64,000 nt of DNA from Bacteroidota bacterium (GTDB lineage: Bacteria; Bacteroidota; Bacteroidia; Chitinophagales; Chitinophagaceae), in the NCBI GenBank assembly GCA_947453145.1, contig CANGFA010000005.1:1-64000 (forward strand), given 5' to 3'. A program made the translations under genes and the position numbers. The notes under the pieces are model-generated. The model ran no database searches. It was given only the letters and a program-made list of their open reading frames with translations, and was not told where the DNA came from. Below are positions 55,042 to 63,480 of this stretch, one piece after another; positions within the stretch are counted from its first letter, which is position 1, and each line of letters opens with the position of its first letter.

Positions 55042-56292
55042 CTAAAGGGTATTTATCATTTCCACTTCTTCTTCTTCCACTAATTTTATACTTGCTTTTT
55101 TAACAATCACTTTTCGTCCAAGATAAAATATAAGGGATGCACTTAAGGTGCAAAAAGCCATTACACCAGTCATTGGCAAGGTAGACTCATTATGTAGGAT
55201 GCTCACTAGTGCCGACATAAATGCACCAACACTCATTTGTATAAAACCCATTAAAGCGGAGGCATTACCGGCATTTTTTGAAAAGGGTGCCATTGATAGC
55301 GCTGATGCATTGGGAAATAAAAAACCTTGGAAACAGAGGAATAAAAGCACTAAAATAATGGTGGAATACAACTCACTATATCCAAAAATGGAAGTAGCTA
55401 CCAAAATTATTCCTATTAACCCCTGCCCAGTTAAAGCTGCTTTAATAATTTGCTCTGATGAATATTTTTTTAACAATCTGCTATTTAATTGACTAGCCGT
55501 AATTAAACCTCCGGCTATAATAGCAAATATCCATCCATAATGTTGTTCAGAAACCTTAAATACTTCCATAAAAACATAAGGTGATCCACTTATATAAGCA
55601 TATAACCCGGCATAAGCAACTGCCCCCATAAATGTATATACCGCAAATTGAGGTTCCTTTATGATAGATACAAACCCTTTTAAAATGCTTGTAGGTTTTA
55701 ATGAGAAATTTGGATCTGGCTTTTTGCTTTCCGGAAGTAAAAAATATATTCCTATAATGATTAAAGCAATTACAAAAATCAGCATCCCGAAAATATATCT
55801 CCAGCCCAATAAAGTAGTGATATATCCACCTAATGTAGGTGCAATGATGGGTGACACGGCCACGACCAACATAAGCGTTGAAAAAACTTTTGCATTGTCT
55901 TTTACTTCAAATAAATCTCTAACCATTGCTCTGGAAGCGACCATACCCACGCAACCACCAAGTGCTTGAAAAAATCTAAATGCAATTAAAGTTTCAACGG
56001 ACATGGCTGTAGCACATGCTAAAGAAGATATTGCATACAGGCTTAATCCAAAATAGAGTGGGGTTTTACGGCCAAATCTTTCTAGTAATGGACCGTATAA
56101 TAATTGCCCAACAGAGATACCTATAAAAAAAGAAGATAAAGACAACATCACTTTAGAGACACTTGTATTTAGCCCTTTAGCAATACTTGGAAAAGCAGGC
56201 AAGTACATATCGATAGACAAAGGGCCTATTGCTGTTAAGAGTCCTAAAATAAGGATTAGGTAAAAATGTGACTTACTTGTTGTTTGCTTCAT
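55042..56292 (-). CDS. Bcr/CflA-type drug efflux MFS transporter
   Basis: 416 residues with about 12 membrane segments. The N-terminus ILGLLTAIGPLSIDMYLPAF and the motif GQLLYGPLLERFGRKTPLYF are typical of the Bcr/CflA subfamily, proton-driven exporters of bicyclomycin, chloramphenicol or sulfonamides. Substrate here is unknown. The C-terminal tail VEEEEVEMINTL is acidic. It lies 6 bp after the preceding lipoprotein gene's stop on the same strand. Confidence 0.9.
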   Translation of the reverse strand: MKQTTSKSHFYLILILGLLTAIGPLSIDMYLPAFPSIAKGLNTSVSKVMLSLSSFFIGISVGQLLYGPLLERFGRKTPLYFGLSLYAISSLACATAMSVETLIAFRFFQALGGCVGMVASRAMVRDLFEVKDNAKVFSTLMLVVAVSPIIAPTLGGYITTLLGWRYIFGMLIFVIALIIIGIYFLLPESKKPDPNFSLKPTSILKGFVSIIKEPQFAVYTFMGAVAYAGLYAYISGSPYVFMEVFKVSEQHYGWIFAIIAGGLITASQLNSRLLKKYSSEQIIKAALTGQGLIGIILVATSIFGYSELYSTIILVLLFLCFQGFLFPNASALSMAPFSKNAGNASALMGFIQMSVGAFMSALVSILHNESTLPMTGVMAFCTLSASLIFYLGRKVIVKKASIKLVEEEEVEMINTL

Positions 56293-56298
56293 CTTATA

Positions 56299-56733
56299 CT
56301 ACTTGGCCGCCAACTTAAATGTAAGGGCTTTCGTATTAGTGGCTGTAGATTTAGAAGTAACCACAACAGTTGCAGAACATAATACTCCTGAAGTTAAACC
56401 ACTTATGGTAATTGTGTTATCTGCAGTTGTAGTTGAAATAGAATTAGTAAAAACAGTTGTATTATCCGCATCCTTTAAAACAGTCACACCCACTGTTACT
56501 CCTGAAGATGGTAAGGTTGAACTTACTTTAACAATGATAGGCTGTGATGTTCCAACAACCCCTAAAATATTCCCCGAACCTGGGTCTACATTTACGGAAA
56601 AAGCAACTGCCGACTCTGTTGGGGTTGGGGTTGGAGTAGGTGTAGGCGTAGGTGTAGGTGAATCTCCCCCACTTTTGCTACAAGCCAAAAGGAAAAAAGG
56701 AACGGCAATTAAAAGGTTTCTTATGCTTTTCAT
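56299..56733 (-). CDS. Small lipoprotein with Pro-Thr linker
   Basis: 144 residues. A lipoprotein signal FFLLACSKSGGD places the lipidated cysteine at about 18. A (Pro-Thr)n linker follows (about 27-39), encoded by a run of near-identical hexamers. The rest (40-144) looks like one beta-sandwich domain, similar in style to Ig-like repeats (VSSTLPSSGVTVGVTVLKD). Probably anchored in the outer membrane. Function unknown. Confidence 0.7.
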   Translation of the reverse strand: MKSIRNLLIAVPFFLLACSKSGGDSPTPTPTPTPTPTPTESAVAFSVNVDPGSGNILGVVGTSQPIIVKVSSTLPSSGVTVGVTVLKDADNTTVFTNSISTTTADNTITISGLTSGVLCSATVVVTSKSTATNTKALTFKLAAK

Positions 56734-56776
56734 AATGAATATAAAGATAGGAATTTTTTAAAAATATAAAATAAAT

Positions 56777-57592
56777 TTAATCTATAATTCTAATTTTTCC
56801 CAACTGTGAAATAAGGTCTGAGGCCACTAAACTTGCTTTAGATTCTTCTTTAATTACTTGATCCCCAGCCAAGCCATGTAAATAGACTCCAATTGCAGCA
56901 GCATCAAAGCAACTATAGCCTTGTGCACAAAGCGCAGCAATCATTCCGGCTAAAACGTCTCCAGTTCCTGCTGTGGCCATGCCATCATTGCCAGTTGTAT
57001 TTTGTAAAACTTCATATTGGGTTTGAGCAACTAAAGTACCCGCTCCTTTTAAAACTAAAACTGGCAAATATTTTTCTATAAATGCTTTGGCTTGAATCAT
57101 TCGATCATCTTCTCTGTAATCAAAGCCTTGTAATCTAGCAAACTCGCCTGGATGTGGAGTAACTATATGATTTGATTTTAATAAGCTCATTTCTTCTGAG
57201 ACAATGGTTAACGCATCCGCATCAATTACAACTGGACCCCCATAATGCGTAAGAATGTAATTTAAATTTGATACTGCAGTTTCCGAAAATCCCATTCCTG
57301 GCCCAATCACAATGGCATCAAATTTATCTAAGTCTAAGTGCTCCACACCTGGCCCGTGCACATACATAATTTCTGGACATTGCGCTAGCAAAACAACAGT
57401 CGCTTCCTTAGGAACTATTGCAGTCACCATTCCACACCCATTGTGTAAAGCAGCCTTGGCACATAAAATTGCCGCGCCTGCTTTTCCTTCACTTCCTGCT
57501 ATCACCAATACATGACCAAAGGATTTTTTATAACCAATGGAAGCACGATGTTTCACATGTGCACGAATCCATTGTTCATTAATTAAGTGCAT
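56777..57592 (-). CDS. nnrD: ADP/ATP-dependent NAD(P)H-hydrate dehydratase
   Basis: 271 residues. It repairs hydrated NADH/NADPH (NAD(P)HX) using a nucleotide. Motifs: GHVLVIAGSEGKAGAAILC, VIGPGMGFS, PVVIDADAL, HPGEFARL and GNDGMATAGTGDVLAGMIAA with the catalytic aspartate (GTGD). Only the kinase-like C-terminal half of YjeF-type proteins is present; the epimerase half (NnrE) is not in this gene. Confidence 0.93.
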   Translation of the reverse strand: MHLINEQWIRAHVKHRASIGYKKSFGHVLVIAGSEGKAGAAILCAKAALHNGCGMVTAIVPKEATVVLLAQCPEIMYVHGPGVEHLDLDKFDAIVIGPGMGFSETAVSNLNYILTHYGGPVVIDADALTIVSEEMSLLKSNHIVTPHPGEFARLQGFDYREDDRMIQAKAFIEKYLPVLVLKGAGTLVAQTQYEVLQNTTGNDGMATAGTGDVLAGMIAALCAQGYSCFDAAAIGVYLHGLAGDQVIKEESKASLVASDLISQLGKIRIID

Positions 57593-57623
57593 GCATTAAT
57601 TTGATTAGTTGATTAAATCAAAA

Positions 57624-58973
57624 TTACCTCCCCACCGCAGGAATCACAGGTAAACTTTCATTTCCTAAATCATTTACACTTTGTACACCAAAGAAATAAT
57701 TATCCTTACTATAAGGCAGTCTAATTTCCAATCCTTCGGTATAAATTTTCTTTTGCCAAACTGGACTTGTGGTTTCTCTCATTAAAATATAATAGCCTTT
57801 TACAGTTCCTGTCTTAGGTGCTTTCCAAAATAAATAAGTTGAGTTACTTAGTTTTTTTACATCTACTTTTACTTCCTCAGGAATCGCTGGTGCCTTTGCT
57901 AAATTGGACAAATTAGCCAAGTTTACACCGCTGTTTTTTCTTAAATATTCAAAATCGATATGCTCGGGCAAATCCCCATACGCTATCCCATTTTCATTTC
58001 TTATATCCTGGTGTTGACGCGTATAATTTTCGTTCATCTCTGTGAATCTTACTGCTGCAAACCCATTTTCTACATAAGGTGTATGATCCCCTCCTCTTAA
58101 AAAACGGTCATTTCTATAAACCATCACTACTTGCATATTCTCCACATATCTTTCTGCAATCTCTTTAATATATCTAGCCAACTGTCTTGAGCGACCATCG
58201 TTTTCTAATCCTAAACTTCTTATTTGCATAGCAACTTTACCTGTATCTGTAACAGAAAGTCCCTCACTAAATACACGTAATTTTGTATTTTCAATGATAT
58301 TGGTTTCATTACTATTGTTACTACCCATAATATCATTATTCAATACTGCTTCTATTGCCCAATTTTCTTTCTTAGCTTTCTTTGCCATATAATAAGCACC
58401 TATCAAACCTTGCTCTTCGCCCGCAACTGTTACAAATATAATAGTTGCAGGAAATGCATGTTTACTCATTACTCTAGCACACTCCATTACCGCAACGGTT
58501 CCACTTCCATCGTCATCGGCACCGGGTGCATCACCAATACTATCCATCACATTTGTACGCATATTGTCCATATGACCACTCATTATAAAAATTCGATGGT
58601 CATTAGGATCCGTCCCTTTTAAAGTGGCAATTACGTTCCCTAATATAATAGGGCGATCTACTCTTTTTCCATCAGGCAAATAAGTTACTGTGTCTATAAA
58701 TGCAGTTAATCGTCCATTGGATTGTTTAGCATAATCATTAAACCTGCTTAAAATCCATTGTCTAGCAGCACCCACCCCTCTTGATAAATTACCTTGGGTA
58801 CTTAATGTATTTCTGGTCCCAAAGGAAACTAATTTATACATATTTGATTTTAGAGAATCTGAATTTATCTCTTTAATCATGGATTCAATTTCAGGATCCT
58901 TTTTTACAATAATTTGGGCACCTGAAACATTATAAAGTAAAACAGCAAAGAAAATACTTAAAAAACTTCTCAT
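57624..58973 (-). CDS. Secreted M28 family metallopeptidase
   Basis: 449 residues with signal peptide MRSFLSIFFAVLLYNVSGAQ. The zinc ligands are visible in order: SGHMDNM, GADDDGSGTVAVME, VAGEEQGLIG with the catalytic glutamate, and a histidine in RGGDHTPYVENG. The C-terminal 80 residues look like a fibronectin-III-type domain (STYLFWKAPKTGTVKGYYIL). Probably an aminopeptidase working outside the cytoplasm. Confidence 0.92.
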   Translation of the reverse strand: MRSFLSIFFAVLLYNVSGAQIIVKKDPEIESMIKEINSDSLKSNMYKLVSFGTRNTLSTQGNLSRGVGAARQWILSRFNDYAKQSNGRLTAFIDTVTYLPDGKRVDRPIILGNVIATLKGTDPNDHRIFIMSGHMDNMRTNVMDSIGDAPGADDDGSGTVAVMECARVMSKHAFPATIIFVTVAGEEQGLIGAYYMAKKAKKENWAIEAVLNNDIMGSNNSNETNIIENTKLRVFSEGLSVTDTGKVAMQIRSLGLENDGRSRQLARYIKEIAERYVENMQVVMVYRNDRFLRGGDHTPYVENGFAAVRFTEMNENYTRQHQDIRNENGIAYGDLPEHIDFEYLRKNSGVNLANLSNLAKAPAIPEEVKVDVKKLSNSTYLFWKAPKTGTVKGYYILMRETTSPVWQKKIYTEGLEIRLPYSKDNYFFGVQSVNDLGNESLPVIPAVGR

Positions 58974-59038
58974 AGATATAAATATTTAAATGTCCCCTAA
59001 ATATACAACATTATAATATGGTCATTCCTAAAAAAATA

Positions 59039-59060
59039 GGGCCCCATAGAAATGGGGCCC
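59039..59060 (-). terminator. amt terminator
   Basis: GGGCCCCAT pairs with ATGGGGCCC around a 4-base loop. On the minus strand it follows the amt stop by about 60 bp and is followed by TATTTTTTTA. Confidence 0.85.
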
Positions 59061-59121
59061 GCTTATTGATTGCTTGCTTAAAACCAAATTGCCAAAACTA
59101 TTTTTTTTTATCTTACCTAAT

Positions 59122-60684
59122 TTATTCTTGCGTATGATATGCAGAAACACCATGTTCAAAAACATCTAATCCACCAGGACTTGTTTCTGCTTCTGCTTCA
59201 ACTCTTAATTTCCAAGGATGAGGTAATTTATTTACTACCCACATTAAAACCAACGCTATTAAGAAAGTAGATATGGTAATAATGGCACTGCCAGTAACTT
59301 GAGCCTTAAATACATCCCATCCACCACCATAAAATAATCCTTTGACCGGTGCGCTATTATCTGCTCCAGTTGGTCCTGTCATTCCAAACTGCCCACAAGC
59401 AAATAATCCCAATGAAATAGTTCCCCAAATACCATTAATTCCATGCACTGGTACTGCTCCTACAGGATCGTCTACTCTATAATGCTCTAACATTAATGTT
59501 GAATAATATAATAAAATACCAGCTATCAAACCGATTCCAATCGCACCTGCTGGAGATACCCAGTAACAGGGACAAGTAATAGCCACTAACCCAGCCAATA
59601 AACCATTTATAGTAAATGCTAAATCAAATTTTCCTTTATTGGGACCAAACCACAAAGGCAATACCATTGCAGATAAGGATGCAGCGCAAGCTGCTAATGT
59701 AGTATTTGCAGCAACACGACCAATCCCCTGCATATCCATTGCAGATAGTGTACTACCCGGATTAAATCCGTACCATCCAAACCATAAAATAAAAGCACCC
59801 ACCGATGCCATTGGTAAATTATTTGAAGGCTGTAATCCACCATTTTCTTTATCATCTCTTAAGAATACTCTGCCAATGCGTGGTCCTAAAACCAATGCAC
59901 CTGCTAAGGAAATAAATCCTCCAATAGTATGAACTACTGTTGATCCTGCGAAGTCTCTAAATCCTTGACCTAATCCTGGTAAAAAATGTCCTTCAGTTCC
60001 CATTAGGGCTAACCAACCGTCCGGGCCCCAAGCCCAGTGTCCAATAATTGGATAAATGAATCCTGTAACTCCAATTGAATATAAAATATCTCCACGGAAA
60101 CTAGTACGACCAATCATAGCACCTGAAGTTATTGTGGAAGTAGTATCGGCAAATGCAAATTGAAAAATCCAGTGTGCCAAAATAGGAATACCAGTTGCTT
60201 CATATGTGTCAGGAGCTCCCATTAAGAAAAACCAATTTTGACCTATAAAACCATTACCATGACTAAACATGAAAGCGTAGCCAATGGCCCAAAATAAAAT
60301 ACCACATAATGCAGTGTCAAAAATACATTCCATTAAAACATTTACCGTTTCTTTGGAACGTGCAAAGCCAGCTTCCAACATTACAAAACCAGCCTGCATA
60401 GCAAAAACCAAAAATGCGGAAACCAATACCCATACAGTATTTAAAGCATTAAAAGACAATAATTCATGTGCTGTATAAGTTTCTGCAGCATTAGCAGGTG
60501 TAGCAATAAATGCAGGAATAATTTTAATCAATGCGACTAATAAAGCTACTGCCATCACTTTACCTGTAAGCATTGTTAATCCTAATTTAATTTTTTCTTT
60601 CTTAGATAAATAATATACAATCTCATTGGGTTTAGATCGTTTATTAATCATATTTCTAAAGTGACTCTTTGTAGTTGAAAACAT
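59122..60684 (-). CDS. amt: Ammonium transporter
   Basis: 520 residues. An Amt/Rh channel with about 11 membrane segments. The two pore histidines can be placed in GSTVVHTIGGFISL and VPVHGINGIWGTI; other signatures are MQAGFVMLEAGFARSKETVN and WFGWYGFNPGS. The first 75 residues are an extension: a basic stretch, one hydrophobic segment and a possible signal-like cleavage at TPANAAE. No glnB/glnK gene is adjacent. The start could be the ATG at 60651. A porin-like gene lies upstream. Confidence 0.94.
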   Translation of the reverse strand: MFSTTKSHFRNMINKRSKPNEIVYYLSKKEKIKLGLTMLTGKVMAVALLVALIKIIPAFIATPANAAETYTAHELLSFNALNTVWVLVSAFLVFAMQAGFVMLEAGFARSKETVNVLMECIFDTALCGILFWAIGYAFMFSHGNGFIGQNWFFLMGAPDTYEATGIPILAHWIFQFAFADTTSTITSGAMIGRTSFRGDILYSIGVTGFIYPIIGHWAWGPDGWLALMGTEGHFLPGLGQGFRDFAGSTVVHTIGGFISLAGALVLGPRIGRVFLRDDKENGGLQPSNNLPMASVGAFILWFGWYGFNPGSTLSAMDMQGIGRVAANTTLAACAASLSAMVLPLWFGPNKGKFDLAFTINGLLAGLVAITCPCYWVSPAGAIGIGLIAGILLYYSTLMLEHYRVDDPVGAVPVHGINGIWGTISLGLFACGQFGMTGPTGADNSAPVKGLFYGGGWDVFKAQVTGSAIITISTFLIALVLMWVVNKLPHPWKLRVEAEAETSPGGLDVFEHGVSAYHTQE

Positions 60685-60741
60685 AAGCTTGTAATTATGG
60701 GTTAGGAAATTTTAGTGATATATAGATAACGAATTGATTTA

Positions 60742-61758
60742 TTAAAATTTATACACTGCTGCAACTAAAAAGCTACCTGAACCAGTGGACGCTACATTAG
60801 ATCCATTAACAAATACTTTATCTGCTGCATTATCCAATCTTAATTCAGGAATAAGGGTTAATTTATTTAAATGAATATTCATTGATAAAGTATTTTGGAA
60901 AATAGAAGTACCGACACCAGCTGCACTTTTTGAATCATTGAAATATTCAGATCTCAAGGTGAAGCCAACTTTAGCAGAAGGATCATAATTAAAATAAACC
61001 GCATTACTTGACCAACTACTTCCAGCTAAAGTACAAACCGTACCATCATAATTAATTGCAAATGCACTGTTCACCACCCCATTTAACACCAAATCAAATT
61101 GAGTTTTATCTTTACCACCTTGGTAATTTAAGTACGCTTTTAACTTATCATCCTTAGTTGCAGTACTAAATTGTGCAATTACCATTTTAGCTTCCATTTT
61201 TGCATTGGTAAAATCTGTCGGCTCAGCAACGCCAATCATAAATGCCGATTTACCACCTAAAGCAATATCTGCTCTTAAACCAGTATGAAAAAAGGGACCA
61301 TATGAAAATCCGTAACTCATACTATAGTTTCTATTGGAGTAAGCATCTAACAATTCATATCCAATATGTGTAGCCCATTTACCCACCGTAAATTTAATAG
61401 CACTACTTGGCGCGAAACTAACATAGGCTTGCTTAACCGATGTAGCCAATCCTTTATCATTATATGAAAACTCATCTGCTCTTTTTCCTAAACCCAAATC
61501 AACAGTTCCTGAAAATTTTCCTAAAGTCTGATCTATTTTAAAGGAAGCCATCCCAATTTGTAATGCATTATTTGAATTGGTGAAACTGGTTTTGTTATTT
61601 GACTTTAATCCAGCAAAATCTGCTCTATAATAACCGTCTATATATGTAATTAAAGTGGTAGAACTGTTAGAGGCAGCAGGCTTCGATGTATCTGTTTGTG
61701 CATTTAGGGTTAACATGGCAGAAAATAAGAAGCTAAGAAACAGGATAGGTTTTTTCAT
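60742..61758 (-). CDS. Outer-membrane porin-like beta-barrel protein
   Basis: 338 residues from MKKPILFLSFLFSAMLTLNA, a signal peptide ending NAQ. The mature part alternates polar and hydrophobic residues in many strands and includes QAYVSFAPSSAIKFTVGKWA and IGYELLDAYSNRNYSMSYGF, like the OmpL-type Bbp2 porin family, and ends in aromatic FLVAAVYKF. It lies 57 bp upstream of amt on the same strand and may pass ammonium or other solutes. The upstream extension to 61842 is in non-coding AT-rich DNA. Confidence 0.8.
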   Translation of the reverse strand: MKKPILFLSFLFSAMLTLNAQTDTSKPAASNSSTTLITYIDGYYRADFAGLKSNNKTSFTNSNNALQIGMASFKIDQTLGKFSGTVDLGLGKRADEFSYNDKGLATSVKQAYVSFAPSSAIKFTVGKWATHIGYELLDAYSNRNYSMSYGFSYGPFFHTGLRADIALGGKSAFMIGVAEPTDFTNAKMEAKMVIAQFSTATKDDKLKAYLNYQGGKDKTQFDLVLNGVVNSAFAINYDGTVCTLAGSSWSSNAVYFNYDPSAKVGFTLRSEYFNDSKSAAGVGTSIFQNTLSMNIHLNKLTLIPELRLDNAADKVFVNGSNVASTGSGSFLVAAVYKF

Positions 61759-62204
61759 AATGGGTGTTAATTTTAATATATTATAATTTATTACATATTT
61801 AATTTTTGTATACTTTTTTCTATTAATGATACGCAAAAGCAACCCGACGATTGTAATATACTTTTACCATATTTAACTTTTTTATTGTATTTCAATGATT
61901 TACGACAATTATTTTGATTATTTTTCATATTATATTTATTTCTATTTAATATTATTTTGCTAAAATAGTTATTTTTTTAGATTTTAATACAGTTTTTATT
62001 ATATTATTTTTATTATTATATGTATTCTTTCATTTTGTTTAATATTTATTGTAGTCTATTTATAATAAATTAATCAATTTATAGAGCAGAAAAACCATAA
62101 AATAGATATCTCCCCTACTTAAATAGTTCAAAATCAGTTAGTCATAATAAAATATGACTAACTTTAAAGTAAAATACCTTCCGCGTTAAATTTTAACTAT
62201 AATT
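61759..62204. other. AT-rich divergent intergenic region
   Basis: 446 bp between the porin and histidine-kinase genes, very rich in A and T. It must hold two divergent promoters, but I find no exact TAnnTTTG box close to either start. The only clear structure is the 11-bp inverted repeat at 62136-62163. No coding frame or RNA was recognised. Confidence 0.5.
62136..62163. promoter_or_regulatory. 11-bp inverted repeat upstream of the histidine kinase gene
   Basis: AGTTAGTCATA (62136-62146) and TATGACTAACT (62153-62163) are perfect inverted arms with a 6-base spacer, ending 41 bp before the ATG. There is no T run after it, so an operator is more likely than a terminator. Confidence 0.5.
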
Positions 62205-63470
62205 ATGAAGGGACCCAATAACGCTATAAATAAGGACATCCGATTTGAAGCATTATTTAATTCAGCTTCCCTAGGTATTATTGTAGTTGACAAGCAAGGC
62301 ATAATTGTATTAGCCAATCATTTCGCAAATAAATTATTTGCATATGATGATAGCTCCATGACAGGAGAAGTATTAGAGAAATTAATACCTCAACGTTACC
62401 ATCACAAACATGTTGGCTATAGAGATGACTATGCACATGATCCTAAAGCAAGAGGCATGGGTATTGGCATGACCTTGTCTGCTGTAAAAAAAGATGGAAA
62501 TGAATTTCCCGTGGAAGTGAGTCTTGGGCATTTTAAGACAGACGAAGAGCACTTTGTAATTGCCTATATAGCCGATATCACAAGAAGGAAACAGAATGAA
62601 GAAAAGATTATTCACCAACAAGCCGATTTGGAAGTGATTAATGAAGAAATGAAAAAACTGAATGCGACACTTGAAGCAAAGGTTGAAAAAAGAACCATTG
62701 AATTACAGCATACATTAGAAGCGCTTGAAGCATCAAAAGAGGAATTGACCATTTCATTAGAAAAAGAAAAAGAAGTAAACGATCTTAAATCAAGATTTGT
62801 ATCTATGGCATCTCATGAATTTAGAACGCCATTAAGCACTATCCTATCTTCGATATCCTTACTTGCAAAGTATAGCACTACCGAAGATCAACCAAAAAGA
62901 GACAAGCATATAGACAGAATTAAATCTTCTGTAAAAACTTTGACAGATATTTTAAATGAATTTTTATCACTTGGTAAAATTGAAGAAGGAAAAGTAGAAG
63001 TAAAGCCAGATACATTTGATTTGACAGAATTTATAAATGACATTGTGAATGAAATGAATGTGTTATTAAAGCCAGCACAAAGTTTACAGTATCATCATTC
63101 AGGCTCCCCTTTCACCTTTTCGGACTGTAATTTATTAAAACATGTAGTAGTGAATTTAATTTCTAATGCTATTAAATTTTCACCCGAAAAATCTATCATT
63201 CTAATAAATAGTAAAATTGGAGATGATAATACTATCGTTGAAATTAGCGACCAAGGCATTGGTATTCCAAAGTCGGATCAGGTTCATCTATTTGAAAGAT
63301 TTTTTAGAGCAACCAATGTGATAAATATCCAAGGAACTGGATTAGGATTGCATATTGTAGGAAGGTATGTGGATTTATTGAAAGGAACCATTACCTACAA
63401 TAGCGAGCTAGAAAAAGGAAGTACATTTAAAATAACCTTCCCAAGTAAAATGATTAATGACTTCGAATAA
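62205..63470 (+). CDS. Soluble PAS domain histidine kinase
   Basis: 421 residues with no membrane segment or signal peptide. A PAS domain (about 12-128) has H69 and YRDDYAHDPKARGMGIGM, similar in layout to the FixL haem PAS, though the FixL GIGR arginine is Met here. A coiled coil (about 130-195) leads to HisKA with phospho-acceptor H204 in MASHEFRTPLS, then HATPase with NLISNAIKFSP, DQGIGIP and GTGLGLHIVG. Its partner is surely the next gene, 10 bp on. Signal sensed is unknown; oxygen or redox is a guess. Confidence 0.92.
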   Translation: MKGPNNAINKDIRFEALFNSASLGIIVVDKQGIIVLANHFANKLFAYDDSSMTGEVLEKLIPQRYHHKHVGYRDDYAHDPKARGMGIGMTLSAVKKDGNEFPVEVSLGHFKTDEEHFVIAYIADITRRKQNEEKIIHQQADLEVINEEMKKLNATLEAKVEKRTIELQHTLEALEASKEELTISLEKEKEVNDLKSRFVSMASHEFRTPLSTILSSISLLAKYSTTEDQPKRDKHIDRIKSSVKTLTDILNEFLSLGKIEEGKVEVKPDTFDLTEFINDIVNEMNVLLKPAQSLQYHHSGSPFTFSDCNLLKHVVVNLISNAIKFSPEKSIILINSKIGDDNTIVEISDQGIGIPKSDQVHLFERFFRATNVINIQGTGLGLHIVGRYVDLLKGTITYNSELEKGSTFKITFPSKMINDFE

Positions 63471-63480
63471 ATAAAAGCAT

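Noticed and set aside
56303..56761. 152-codon frame antisense to the lipoprotein gene
   Set aside because: It is created by the low-complexity Pro-Thr-coding repeat read backwards (GVGVGV); the lipoprotein has a proper lipobox.
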